Positions 17,502 to 25,017 of a DNA stretch of 64,000 nucleotides are shown here, in pieces. Every line of letters starts with the position of its first letter. The stretch's first letter is position 1. Source of the stretch: Haloarchaeobius iranensis (GTDB lineage: Archaea; Halobacteriota; Halobacteria; Halobacteriales; Natrialbaceae); NCBI RefSeq assembly GCF_900103505.1, contig NZ_FNIA01000002.1:186001-250000 (forward strand). Reading direction: 5' to 3'. The position numbers and the translations under genes are program-made. A model generated the notes under the pieces. The model was not told where the DNA came from. It ran no database searches and saw only the letters and a program-made list of their open reading frames with translations.

Positions 17502-17672
17502 CTACCTGATCTCCTTCCACTCGCCACCGCAGTCTGGACAGACCCGCACCGTGCCCACCTCGTCCGGGTCGTTCTTCGTCTTGAGCGTCTTCTTGCACTC
17601 GGCGCAGTTGAGCCGCTCGTACGTGTCCTTCTCCAGTGTGCCGTCCCTGAGGGCCTTCCTGACCGATTTCAT
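17502..17672 (-). CDS. HVO_0758 family zinc-finger protein
   Basis: A 56-residue protein matching the haloarchaeal HVO_0758 family: a basic/acidic helical N-terminus (MKSVRKALRDGTLEKDTYE) followed by a zinc ribbon with two CxxC knuckles, CAEC (residues 23-26) and CPDC (about 45-48), and the end GGEWKEIR. Such mini-proteins are thought to bind nucleic acid or partner proteins; the mechanism is not established. Its ATG faces the MFS transporter start 183 bases away, and that gap contains AT-richer stretches (GGGAAAAAGG, CAATTCTGTTTCGG) suitable for two divergent promoters. Confidence 0.93.
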   Translation of the reverse strand: MKSVRKALRDGTLEKDTYERLNCAECKKTLKTKNDPDEVGTVRVCPDCGGEWKEIR

Positions 17673-17855
17673 GTCCCGACGGTACGAGGGGGGGCGGGAA
17701 AAAGGCCGGGGTGTCTTCGCACCACATCGCTGGCAAGAGCGGGGACGCGACGGGTGTAGGCTGTCGGCCAGCCCCCGGTTGCACGCCCCCTCGAACGGCC
17801 GGCAATTCTGTTTCGGTTCGAAAGGTTTGAACGGGGGCCGGGAGTACCACCGTTC

Positions 17856-19106
17856 GTGACGGAACAGCCACGGAACGAGTCCGAGAACCGGCGAGACGGG
17901 CGCCTCGGCGTGTTCGGCTCGCTCTGTACGATGGTGTTCCTCGTGAACTTCGCGCGGGTCGTCTTCGCGCCGCTGCTCGACCCCTTCCGTCTGCAGTTCG
18001 GTATCGGCACCGAGGGGGCGGTCGGGCTCATCGCGACGCTCGCCTGGGTCGGCAGCGCCCTCCCGCGCATCCCGACGGGCTACGTGCTGACCCGCGTCCC
18101 CCGGCACCGCGTCGTCGGCTGGACCGGACTCGTGTTGACGGCGTCGGCCACGTTCACCGCCGCGGCGACCTCGCTGACGATGGTCTACGTCGGCGCGCTC
18201 TGCATGGGGCTCGCCAGCGGCGCGTACTTCATCGCAGCGAACCCGCTGGTGAGCGAGCTGTTCCCCCGACGGGTCGGCCGCGCGATCGGCGTCCACGGCA
18301 TGTCGAGCCAGCTCGCGGCGGTCGCCGCGCCGTCGTTCGTCGGGCTGGTGCTCATCCGCGACGCGTGGTGGGTGCCGGTGCTCGGGCAGACGGAGGCGTG
18401 GCGGGTCGTCTTCGTCGCCATCGCGGCGGTCACGGCGGTCACGACGGCCGTCTTCTACGTCGTCGCGCGGCGGACGACGATGCCGGTGGCGGGTGCGGAG
18501 GACCGCGACCTGCTCTCGGCGCTCCGGCGGCAGTGGAAGATCATCCTCACCGGGCTGGCCATCCTCGGCGCGACGGGGTTCGTCTGGAACGGCGTGTTCA
18601 ACTTCTACGTGCGGTACATGACCGTCACCAAGGGCCTGTCGGCGGCGCAGGGGCGCACCCTGCTGACGCTGGTCTTCCTCGCGGGCGTCCCGGCGTTCCT
18701 GCTCACCGGCGACCTCGCGGACCGGGTGTCCCACGTCCCGCTGCTGCTCGCGCTTCTCGGCGGCTTCGTCGTCTCGCTGCTCGGGCTCACGGTCGTCGGC
18801 GGCTTCCTCCCGCTCGTCGGGGTGACGCTCGCCCTCGGCTACATCGTCCACAGCACGTTCCCCGCCATGGACACGTTCATGCTGGACTCGCTCCCCGACG
18901 AGAACCGGGCGTCGGCGTACGCGCTCTACTCCGGGTCGATGATGCTCGTGCAGGCGACCGGCAGCGTCGCCGTCGGCCTGCTCGTCGACGCCGGCATCGG
19001 GTACGACGCCGCGTTCCGGGGGTTCGCGGCGGTGCTCGTGCTCGTGCTGGCCGGACTCGTCGGGCTGTTCCTGCTCGACCGGCTCCCCTCGGGTGCCGAA
19101 CCGTGA
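17856..19106 (+). CDS. MFS transporter
   Basis: A 416-residue major facilitator superfamily permease with twelve predicted membrane segments. It has a short cytoplasmic N-terminus, the loop-2/3 signature region (GYVLTRVPRHRVVGW, about 72-86), a central cytoplasmic loop near residue 205 (ARRTTMPVAGAEDRDLLSALRRQWK) and a second-half repeat beginning FVWNGVFNFYVRY. The GTG start is placed by the promoter-like GGTTTGAAC about 27 bases upstream, which is part of the near-palindrome GTTCGAAA-GG-TTTGAAC. The substrate is unknown. The gene is monocistronic, followed after 101 bases by a glycosyltransferase. Confidence 0.9.
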   Translation: MTEQPRNESENRRDGRLGVFGSLCTMVFLVNFARVVFAPLLDPFRLQFGIGTEGAVGLIATLAWVGSALPRIPTGYVLTRVPRHRVVGWTGLVLTASATFTAAATSLTMVYVGALCMGLASGAYFIAANPLVSELFPRRVGRAIGVHGMSSQLAAVAAPSFVGLVLIRDAWWVPVLGQTEAWRVVFVAIAAVTAVTTAVFYVVARRTTMPVAGAEDRDLLSALRRQWKIILTGLAILGATGFVWNGVFNFYVRYMTVTKGLSAAQGRTLLTLVFLAGVPAFLLTGDLADRVSHVPLLLALLGGFVVSLLGLTVVGGFLPLVGVTLALGYIVHSTFPAMDTFMLDSLPDENRASAYALYSGSMMLVQATGSVAVGLLVDAGIGYDAAFRGFAAVLVLVLAGLVGLFLLDRLPSGAEP

Positions 19107-19207
19107 GCCCGGGCCACGGTCGCGGTCGGAGCCGGCGCGGCCCCGGGCCGCGGTAACCCGTTCCCCAGTCGGGGCCGTTTTAGGACTGTGGACCTGACCC
19201 TCGGTCG

Positions 19208-20305
19208 ATGGAGTACGTCCAGGAGCGGGTCGCCACGCTGCACGACCTCGCCGACCCGACGCCGGACGCGCCGACCGACCGCGCGGCCGTCGTCGTCCCG
19301 ATGACCGAACGGGAGTACGCCGGGCTGGCCGCCGAGCGCGTGCTGACGACGCTCGCCGAGGTCGACCCCGCCGCGGTCGTCGTGCCGTTGCGCGCGCCAC
19401 CCGAGCGCGTGTCTGACTTCCACGAGTGGCTCGACTCGTTCGACCTCGAGGTGGAGCTGCTGTGGTGCTCGGCGGACCGCGTCACCGACCTGCTGGCGGA
19501 CCATGGCCTCGACAACGGCTTCGGGAAGGGCCGCGACGTCTGGCTCGCGCTCGGCGTCGCCGCCGAGGCCGCGGACTACGTCGTCGTCCACGACGCCGAC
19601 GCGAAGACCTACTCCGAGCGCCACGTCCCCCGGCTGCTCGCGCCGGTCGCCGGCGAGTTCGAGTTCTCGAAGGGCTACTACGCCCGCGTCGAGAACAACC
19701 AGCTCTACGGCCGGCTGTTCCGGCTGTTCTTCACGCCGCTGGTGCGCGCGCTCGACGACGCACACGACCACCCGTTCCTCGACTACCTCGACGCCTTCCG
19801 CTACGCGCTCGCCGGTGAGTTCGCCATGACCGCCGACCTCGCCAGCGAGGTGCGCGCCCAGCGCGCCTTCGGGCTGGAGGTGGGGATGCTCTCGGACGCC
19901 TACGAGCACGCCGGCTTCGCCGGCACGGCGCAGGTCGACCTCGGGAAGCACGAGCACGACCACCGGTCGGTGTCGGGGCCGACGGGCCTCTCGGACATGG
20001 CCGACCAGGTCGGTCAGGCGCTGTTCAACGCGCTCGACGACCACGGACTGGAACCCGACTTCGAGACGCTGCCCGACCGTTACCGCGAGACCGCCGACGG
20101 GCTGGTCCGCCAGTACGCCGCCGACGCGCGCTTCAACGGTCTCGACTACGACGCCGCCGGCGAGCGCGAGCAGGTCGCGGCCTACGCCGGCTCCGTGCAT
20201 GCTCCCCACACCGACACCCGACTCCCGGCCTGGACCGACGTGTCGTTCGAGCCGGCTGACGTTGCCGCGGCCGCACGCGAGGCCAGCGACGAGCTGGTCG
20301 AATGA
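19208..20305 (+). CDS. GpgS-like glycosyltransferase (glucosyl/mannosyl-3-phosphoglycerate synthase type)
   Basis: A 365-residue GT-A fold enzyme resembling GT81/GT78 synthases, which transfer a nucleotide-sugar hexose to 3-phosphoglycerate on the way to compatible solutes or polysaccharide primers. It shows the metal-binding DAD motif (129-131, VVVHDADAKTYS), the GFGKGRDVW loop (104-112) and SKGYYARVENN (154-164), which in GpgS carries substrate contacts. There is no membrane helix. A DUF7109 gene follows 30 bases later, an arrangement that suggests a functional link. The exact acceptor is inferred from family resemblance only. Confidence 0.78.
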   Translation: MEYVQERVATLHDLADPTPDAPTDRAAVVVPMTEREYAGLAAERVLTTLAEVDPAAVVVPLRAPPERVSDFHEWLDSFDLEVELLWCSADRVTDLLADHGLDNGFGKGRDVWLALGVAAEAADYVVVHDADAKTYSERHVPRLLAPVAGEFEFSKGYYARVENNQLYGRLFRLFFTPLVRALDDAHDHPFLDYLDAFRYALAGEFAMTADLASEVRAQRAFGLEVGMLSDAYEHAGFAGTAQVDLGKHEHDHRSVSGPTGLSDMADQVGQALFNALDDHGLEPDFETLPDRYRETADGLVRQYAADARFNGLDYDAAGEREQVAAYAGSVHAPHTDTRLPAWTDVSFEPADVAAAAREASDELVE

Positions 20306-20335
20306 GTCTTTACCCCGTCGCCCGTGGCACCCGAC

Positions 20336-20797
20336 ATGCGCCTGAGTGAGGACGAGCTCGCCGGCGTCGTGGACACCTTCGGCGGCCTGACCCGCGCGGA
20401 GCTGCGGCGGGCGGTCGAGGAGGTCGCGTTCCGCGCCGGCGAAGACGTCGACGCCGAGACCGTCCAGGGCTGGGTCGACGACGCCACCGAAGCGTACCAC
20501 ATCGTCGCCTACGACGACGGCGAGCGCACGCTGTACGTCGCAGGGCCTCGGGCGTTCCCCGAGGAGCCACCTCACGGCGATGACCTCCCGCACATCATGG
20601 ACGTCGAGCCGCGGGAGGTCGACCGCGCGGCACTCGGCGAACAGGTCCGCGAGCGGCTTGCCGAGGAGGCGACCGCCGCACTCGCCGGCGCAAACGAGGC
20701 GCGCGCCCACGAGCTACTCGACGTGACCTACGACCTGGAGGCGTGGGCGCCAGTCGACTGCACGGCCGTCCGGAGCCGGCTGGACGCGCGACTGTAG
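20336..20797 (+). CDS. DUF7109-type protein
   Basis: A 153-residue acidic soluble protein. The N-terminal half looks like a small helical domain (LSEDELAGVVDTFGGLTRAELRRAVEE split over residues 3-29) followed by a beta region (YHIVAYDDGERTLYVAGPRAF). The C-terminal half is helical. The ATG at 20336 fits a GTCTTTACC box about 28 bases upstream; this box overlaps the end of the glycosyltransferase gene. I recognise the overall pattern as a haloarchaea-only family but know no function. Its closeness to the GpgS-like gene is the only clue. Confidence 0.75.
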   Translation: MRLSEDELAGVVDTFGGLTRAELRRAVEEVAFRAGEDVDAETVQGWVDDATEAYHIVAYDDGERTLYVAGPRAFPEEPPHGDDLPHIMDVEPREVDRAALGEQVRERLAEEATAALAGANEARAHELLDVTYDLEAWAPVDCTAVRSRLDARL

Positions 20798-20863
20798 CCA
20801 CGTCCGACGGTCGGTTCGCGGGGGAGCTGGCACACTTTTGGGCGTCACGACCGTCGTTCCGGT

Positions 20864-21034
20864 ATGGAGCTCCGAGTCGAACGGCTGTTCACGTGGCGGA
20901 CAGGCGGACTGTTCGTCGTCGGACTGCTCGCCGGCGTGGTCACCGCGACCGTCACCGACGGCGTCGTTCCGACGGCGGCGGTCCTCGCCGCGACACTCGT
21001 CGCGCTGCTCGTCGCCGACTACCTGCAGTGGTAG
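20864..21034 (+). CDS. Small two-helix membrane protein (56 aa)
   Basis: A 56-codon frame begins MELRVERLFTWRTGG and then has two hydrophobic stretches (about 14-31 and 34-52) separated by a short TDG turn, ending ADYLQW. Hairpin-like small membrane proteins of this kind are common in haloarchaea and often overlooked. A CACTTTTGGGC box about 30 bases upstream of the ATG provides a promoter. There is no cysteine or enzymatic motif. It lies between the DUF7109 and NUDIX genes, with 76 bases to the next start. Function unknown. Confidence 0.7.
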   Translation: MELRVERLFTWRTGGLFVVGLLAGVVTATVTDGVVPTAAVLAATLVALLVADYLQW

Positions 21035-21110
21035 GGCGGCGGGGAGTCCGTCGGTGCAAAGCCGACGCGGAGAGTGAACGCTTTAGGGCCGCAGGCCGTA
21101 GCCGCTGGCG

Positions 21111-21686
21111 ATGGACCTGCGTCGTGTCGCCGAGTTCAGCCCCCGTTCCGTGGACGACGAGCCGCGGGACGCCGGCGTGCTCATTCCGGTCGTCGAGCGC
21201 GACGACCGGCTGTTCCTCATTTTCACCAAGCGCTCCGAGGACCTCGGCAAGCACGCCGGACAGATGAGCTTCCCCGGCGGGGGCTACGAGCCCGGCGACG
21301 CCGACATCGAGGAGACCGCGCTGCGCGAGGCCTACGAGGAGATCGGCCTGCTCCCCGAGGAGGTCGAACTCGTCGGCCGCGTCGACGACATCCGAACGAT
21401 CACGGAGTACGCCGTCACGCCGTTCGTCGGCTACGTCCCGGACCGCGAGTACCACCCCGACGAGCGGGAGGTCGCCGAGGTCGCCCTGCTGGCGGTCGAC
21501 GCGCTGCTCGACCCCGAGAACTACCGCTACGAGCGGCGCGACCACCCGTACTACGGCGACATCGTCATCCACTACTTCACCGTCGACGGCTTCACCGTCT
21601 GGGGCGCGACCGCCCGCATCCTCGTCCAACTGCTCGAACTGACGACGGACTGGCGCGCGCCCGAACGGGTCGACCGACGGGTGTGA
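21111..21686 (+). CDS. NUDIX hydrolase, CoA-pyrophosphatase (NudL/NUDT7) type
   Basis: A 191-residue enzyme whose N-terminal LIFTKRSEDLGKHAGQMSFP (37-56) matches the UPF0035 signature that, with the NUDIX box, marks coenzyme A diphosphatases. The box follows as GGGYEPGDADIEETALREAY (56-75) and EEIGL, with the catalytic REAYEEIG intact. The first Glu of the generic NUDIX consensus is absent, as in other CoA-type members. It would cleave CoA or acyl-CoA to 3',5'-ADP and phosphopantetheine products. Cytoplasmic. It starts 77 bases after the small membrane protein and has a CGCTTTAGGG promoter-like box. Confidence 0.87.
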   Translation: MDLRRVAEFSPRSVDDEPRDAGVLIPVVERDDRLFLIFTKRSEDLGKHAGQMSFPGGGYEPGDADIEETALREAYEEIGLLPEEVELVGRVDDIRTITEYAVTPFVGYVPDREYHPDEREVAEVALLAVDALLDPENYRYERRDHPYYGDIVIHYFTVDGFTVWGATARILVQLLELTTDWRAPERVDRRV

Positions 21687-21726
21687 GGCCTGACCACTCT
21701 TCCCGGCGGCGGCCGTGGAGCCAGCT

Positions 21727-21897
21727 ATGTCCACGCCATGTGTGTACTGCGAGAGCACCGTCGAGCGTCACGACCCGGTGTACGCCCGGGAGGAGGGCAG
21801 TGAGGAGCGCGCGTTCTGCAACTACGCCTGTCTCGCCGCCTACATCGACGACGAGGGGCTGACGACGGGGACCTGCTGCGAGTGGTCCCCCGCCTGA
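21727..21897 (+). CDS. Small treble-clef-like zinc-finger protein (56 aa)
   Basis: A 56-residue protein with CVYC (residues 5-8), then His15 and a CNYAC pair (31, 35) that together could bind one zinc. A second Cys pair (50-51) lies near the end, TGTCCEW. The spacing CxxC-x22-CxxxC resembles TRASH/treble-clef mini-proteins. The start at the ATG, rather than an in-frame GTG at 21715, keeps the MSTPC opening usual for the family. The gene follows the NUDIX gene by 40 bases and may be co-transcribed. Function unknown; metal-sensing or protein binding is possible. Confidence 0.75.
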   Translation: MSTPCVYCESTVERHDPVYAREEGSEERAFCNYACLAAYIDDEGLTTGTCCEWSPA

Positions 21898-21950
21898 ACC
21901 GGCGTCTCCCGCGACCCACCAGCCGGCAGGTCTTCGCGCTGTCCGACACG

Positions 21951-21956
21951 TTTATA
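21951..21956 (+). promoter_or_regulatory. TATA box TTTATA ahead of a short leader frame and the DUF7388 gene
   Basis: TTTATACTGC, preceded by the BRE-like CGACACG, places the transcription start near 21981-21983, at or next to the ATG of a 13-codon frame. The transcript would then run about 87 bases before the next gene start. Confidence 0.6.
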
Positions 21957-21982
21957 CTGCATCGAGACCTGGACACGAGTAC

Positions 21983-22024
21983 ATGGTCCACAAGACGATG
22001 GGTCGCGTTCCATTCGACCGATAG
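21983..22024 (+). CDS. Putative 13-residue leader peptide
   Basis: ATG at 21983 opens the frame MVHKTMGRVPFDR and ends with TAG at 22022-22024. The ATG is about 29 bases downstream of the centre of TTTATA, the position of a leaderless start, so the mRNA very likely begins with this codon. The real gene lies 45 bases further on and has its own strong Shine-Dalgarno site. A short frame at the 5' end followed by an SD-driven gene suggests a translated leader that could control reinitiation or attenuation. It could also be a chance frame; no homologue is known to me. Confidence 0.4.
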   Translation: MVHKTMGRVPFDR

Positions 22025-22056
22025 CCTACTTCTCCTGAGCCGCATCGACGCCGTTC

Positions 22057-22065
22057 GAGGTGATC
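22057..22065 (+). promoter_or_regulatory. Strong Shine-Dalgarno site for the DUF7388 gene
   Basis: GAGGTGATC matches nine consecutive bases of the complement of the archaeal 16S rRNA 3' end and lies four bases before the ATG at 22070. So long a match is unusual among the mostly leaderless genes in this window. It fits a gene translated from an internal position in its mRNA. Confidence 0.65.
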
Positions 22066-22069
22066 GCCG

Positions 22070-22852
22070 ATGTTGACCAGCGGCGCGACCGTCGCCCGCA
22101 CGGGGCTCGACGGCATCGCGCTCAAGCCCGCCGAGGTCGACATCGCCGACGCCGTCGACCTCGACGCCGACCTGCTCGTCGTCGACTACGAGGGTCGAGA
22201 CCACCTGCCGGACGCGAACGTCCTGCGCGAACTCGCCGACGAGTCCGCGGTCCGGGTGACGACGCCCGTGCGCGCCGACGGGTTCGACCCCCTCGGCGAC
22301 GACTCGCTGGCGCGAGAGCTGCCCGACGATGTCGGGCGCGTGCTGGTCGCCGGTCACGGCGCGTACCTGACCGAGCGCGAGGCCGGCCGTGCCATCGCGC
22401 CCCGACTCGGGGCCGCCCGGACGGTCGCTGACGACGCCTGGGTCGGCACCGAGGGCGTCGAGCGCGTCGCCCTCGCGGCCGGCGGCACGCAGTTCGACCT
22501 GCTCTCGCGGTCGACCGACCGCGACCTGAAGTCGCTGCGCGCGGCCGGCTACGACGGCGAGATAGCCGTCTACGCGCCCACGGTGCTCGCCAGCGACGAC
22601 GACGCCATCCTCGACGGGGTCGGCGGCTACATCAGCCGGCGCGGCAGCGTCGCCCGCGCGCTCCCCGACGACTGCGCGACCGACGCCTCGGCGACCGGCC
22701 GCGCTCGCGAGGTGCTGCTGAAGGCGAGCCGCGACTTCGCGCTCGTCGGCGACGCGGCGACGGTTCGCGACCGGGTCGACGAGCTCCACGAGCTCGGTGC
22801 CGACTACGTCGTCGGCTACCCCGCCCGCGGGCTGGACGAGTTCTTTAACTGA
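22070..22852 (+). CDS. DUF7388-type, luciferase-like barrel protein
   Basis: A 260-residue soluble protein. Repeated beta-strand/helix units (LLVVDYEG, RVLVAGHG, RVALAAGG, EIAVYAPT) and the C-terminal FALVGDAATVRDRVDELHEL-type ending recall the last strands of bacterial-luciferase/F420-dependent TIM-barrel enzymes, where a similar segment closes the barrel. I place it in the haloarchaeal DUF7388 family from memory. No cofactor-binding residues can be assigned. It is followed after 21 bases by a creatininase-family gene that in turn overlaps a DAO gene, so the three probably form one operon. The function is unknown. Confidence 0.72.
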   Translation: MLTSGATVARTGLDGIALKPAEVDIADAVDLDADLLVVDYEGRDHLPDANVLRELADESAVRVTTPVRADGFDPLGDDSLARELPDDVGRVLVAGHGAYLTEREAGRAIAPRLGAARTVADDAWVGTEGVERVALAAGGTQFDLLSRSTDRDLKSLRAAGYDGEIAVYAPTVLASDDDAILDGVGGYISRRGSVARALPDDCATDASATGRAREVLLKASRDFALVGDAATVRDRVDELHELGADYVVGYPARGLDEFFN

Positions 22853-22873
22853 GCGCCGGGCGCACTCCCGGCT

Positions 22874-23629
22874 ATGCGCCTCGCAGACCAGACGACGGCG
22901 AGCCTCGGTGACACGCCCGAGGTCGCCGTCCTCCCAGTCGGAAGCGTCGAACAGCACGGGCCGGCACTGCCGCTCGGCACGGACTTCATGGCCGCCGAGG
23001 CGGTGGCCGACACCCTCGCGGACCGCGACGACACGCTCGTCCTCCCCACCCTGCCGGTCGGCGTGAGCGAGCACCATCGCCAGTTCGACGGCACGCTCTG
23101 GACCGCCCCGGAGACGTTCGAGGACTACGTGGCCGACACGCTCGCGAGCGTCGCCAGCCACGGCGTCCGGAAGGCAGTCGTCGTCAACGGCCACGGCGGG
23201 AACACGGACGCGATCACCCGCGCGGCGCGCCGACTCCGCCGGGAGGAGCTGGCCTTCGCCGCACCGTGGGCCTGGTGGTCGAACCTCGACGGCCTCGACG
23301 AGGAGCTGTTCGGCGAGGCCGGCATCGGCCACGCGGACGAGCTGGAGACGAGCATGGTCGCCCACGTCGCCCCCGACCTCGTCCGCGAGGAGCGCCTGGC
23401 GGAGGCCGAGGCGGGCGCGGCCGACTCGTGGGGGCGGTCAGTCCACGGCGCGAGCGTCGGCTTCGACACCGCCGACTTCTCGGACTCCGGTGCCGTGGGC
23501 CGGCCCACCCGCGGCTCGGCCGAGGCGGGCGCTCGGCTGTTCGAGCAGGCGACGGACGAGCTGGACGCGCTGGTGGACTGGCTGGTGGCCCAGCCCTTCG
23601 AGGCGTTGCTGCCGGAGGAGCACCGATGA
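22874..23629 (+). CDS. Creatininase-family amidohydrolase (possible ArfB-like)
   Basis: A 251-residue metal-dependent amidohydrolase. Creatininase-family metal ligands are visible: Glu26 and His28 in GSVEQHG, Asp37 in GTDF, His107 in NGHGGN and a Glu in the ADELETS segment near 158. Family members include creatininase, MftE and the archaeal ArfB formamide hydrolase that acts early in riboflavin/F420 synthesis. In an archaeon without creatinine metabolism, ArfB-like or an uncharacterised deformylase is the better guess. Its TGA overlaps the ATG of the following FAD oxidoreductase, so the two are translationally coupled. Confidence 0.82.
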   Translation: MRLADQTTASLGDTPEVAVLPVGSVEQHGPALPLGTDFMAAEAVADTLADRDDTLVLPTLPVGVSEHHRQFDGTLWTAPETFEDYVADTLASVASHGVRKAVVVNGHGGNTDAITRAARRLRREELAFAAPWAWWSNLDGLDEELFGEAGIGHADELETSMVAHVAPDLVREERLAEAEAGAADSWGRSVHGASVGFDTADFSDSGAVGRPTRGSAEAGARLFEQATDELDALVDWLVAQPFEALLPEEHR

Positions 23630-24795
23630 GTCTCCCCGCGGACCGGGACCTCCAGACCGACGGTGCGCCCGAGACCGTCGCCGTCGTCGGTGGCGGTGCG
23701 GTCGGCGCGACGGCCGCCTACGACCTCTCGCGCCACGGCGTCGCCGTCACGCTGTTCGAGGCCGGGCACGTCGCCGGCGGCAGCAGCGGCCGCGCCGCGG
23801 GCATCTGCTACGACGCCTTCGCGGAGGACCGGGACGCCCGGGTGGCGGCCCGCGCAATCGAGCGGTTCCGCGAATTCGACGGGCGCGGCGACTTCGCCTT
23901 CGAGGGGACGCCGTACGTCTGGCTCGCCCGCGAGGGCGACGACCGCCGCGCGGACGCCATCCGCGAGCAGGTGCCCCGGATGCGTGCCAACGACCGCGAC
24001 GTGACGCTGCTCGACCCCGACGGCCTCGCGGCGGCGTTCCCCACCCTCCGGACTGACGACGTGGCGGTCGCCGCAGTGGCGCGGGACGCGGGCGTGGTCG
24101 ACCCCGCGACCTACCCGCCGCTGCTCGCGTCGCTGGCCGCCGAGGAGGGCGCGACGATTCGGGAGGCGACGCCGGTTCGGGTGGCGACGAACGATGACGG
24201 CGACGACGGGCCGGCGGTCGTCTCCGACGACGGCGAGCGGGAGGCGTTCGACGCCGTGCTCGTCGCGGCCGGCGCGCACACGAAGCGGCTGCTCGCCGAC
24301 GCCGGGGTCCCCATCGCGATGAAGCCCTACCGCGTGCAGGCACTCACCGCGGGCTTCGACCGGGACGTGCCCGTCTGCTACGACGCGACCGCCGGCGTCT
24401 ACCTCCGCCCGCATCCCGACGGCCTGCTCGTCGGCGACGGCACCGAGGAGCGCGAGGCCGACCCAGACGACTGGCGACGGGCGGCCGACGACTGGTTCGT
24501 CGACGGCGCGGTCGCGGCGGTCGCCGGGCGCACCGGCCGGGAGGCCTCGGTCGAGCGCGCCTGGGCCGGCCTCTGCACGGCGACGCCCGACCGCGACCCG
24601 CTGCTCGGCGAGCTCCGTGATGGGCTGTTCGTCGCGACCGGCTTCCAGGGGCACGGCTTCATGCGCGCTCCGGCGCTGGGCGAGGCGGTCGCTGCGGAGC
24701 TGCTGGGTGGCGAGGGTATCGAAGCCTTCGCGCCCACGAGGTTCGACGGCGACGAGTCGTTCGAGGTCGTCGAGGGGATGGTCGTCGAGGAGTAG
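23626..24795 (+). CDS. FAD-dependent oxidoreductase, DAO (DadA/SolA-like) family
   Basis: A 389-residue flavoprotein. The dinucleotide-binding VVGGGAVGATAA motif begins at residue 20, followed by a Glu (FEAGHVAGGSSGRAAG) that would bind the ribose. The DAO-family C-terminal motif TPDRDPLLGELRDG and GFQGHGFMRAPALGE contact the flavin. The enzymes oxidise secondary or primary amines of amino acids such as glycine, sarcosine or D-amino acids. GGAGGAG seven to eight bases upstream is a usable SD, and the ATG overlaps the creatininase stop. Pairing of an amidohydrolase with an amine oxidase suggests sequential deacylation and oxidation of one substrate, but this is inference. Confidence 0.88.
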   Translation: MSLPADRDLQTDGAPETVAVVGGGAVGATAAYDLSRHGVAVTLFEAGHVAGGSSGRAAGICYDAFAEDRDARVAARAIERFREFDGRGDFAFEGTPYVWLAREGDDRRADAIREQVPRMRANDRDVTLLDPDGLAAAFPTLRTDDVAVAAVARDAGVVDPATYPPLLASLAAEEGATIREATPVRVATNDDGDDGPAVVSDDGEREAFDAVLVAAGAHTKRLLADAGVPIAMKPYRVQALTAGFDRDVPVCYDATAGVYLRPHPDGLLVGDGTEEREADPDDWRRAADDWFVDGAVAAVAGRTGREASVERAWAGLCTATPDRDPLLGELRDGLFVATGFQGHGFMRAPALGEAVAAELLGGEGIEAFAPTRFDGDESFEVVEGMVVEE

Positions 24796-24803
24796 CGTCG
24801 ACG

Positions 24804-24965
24804 TCAGGTGTTTAGGTCACTCGTGGGGTCGGAACCGAACGGTGCCGCCTCGGTCCGCATCGACAGGTCGACGAGCGTGTACACGTCGTGGTCCGTCGAA
24901 CAGCCCGTCGCCAGGCCGCCGGTCGCGGAAGCGCCAGCCAGCCGCAGGAACTGCCGTCGCTGCAG
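24804..24965 (-). pseudogene. Remnant of a twin-arginine lipoprotein gene
   Basis: The minus-strand frame reads LQRRQFLRLAGASATGGLAT then GCSTDHDVYTLV and ends APFGSDPTSDLNT before TGA. The first part is a twin-arginine signal with a lipobox (ATGC). The end parallels the last residues of the adjacent intact lipoprotein (LLDLKFATAQAPFGVDPLSN). The middle of the protein, about 250 residues, is missing and there is no ATG, GTG or TTG at the front, where TATATATA occurs instead. The simplest reading is a tandem paralogue that lost its body by internal deletion and then its start codon. The surrounding 24960-25000 is unusually AT-rich. Confidence 0.6.
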
Positions 24966-25017
24966 GTATATATACGAATTCCGATAATTTTGGGGTCTTT
25001 CCGGTGATTGCCACCCG

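Noticed and set aside
17811-17835. GGTTCGAAAGG-like T-loop resemblance suggesting a tRNA
   Set aside because: No acceptor, D or anticodon arm can be folded around it, and it fits better as the MFS gene promoter. No other tRNA-like structure was found on inspection.
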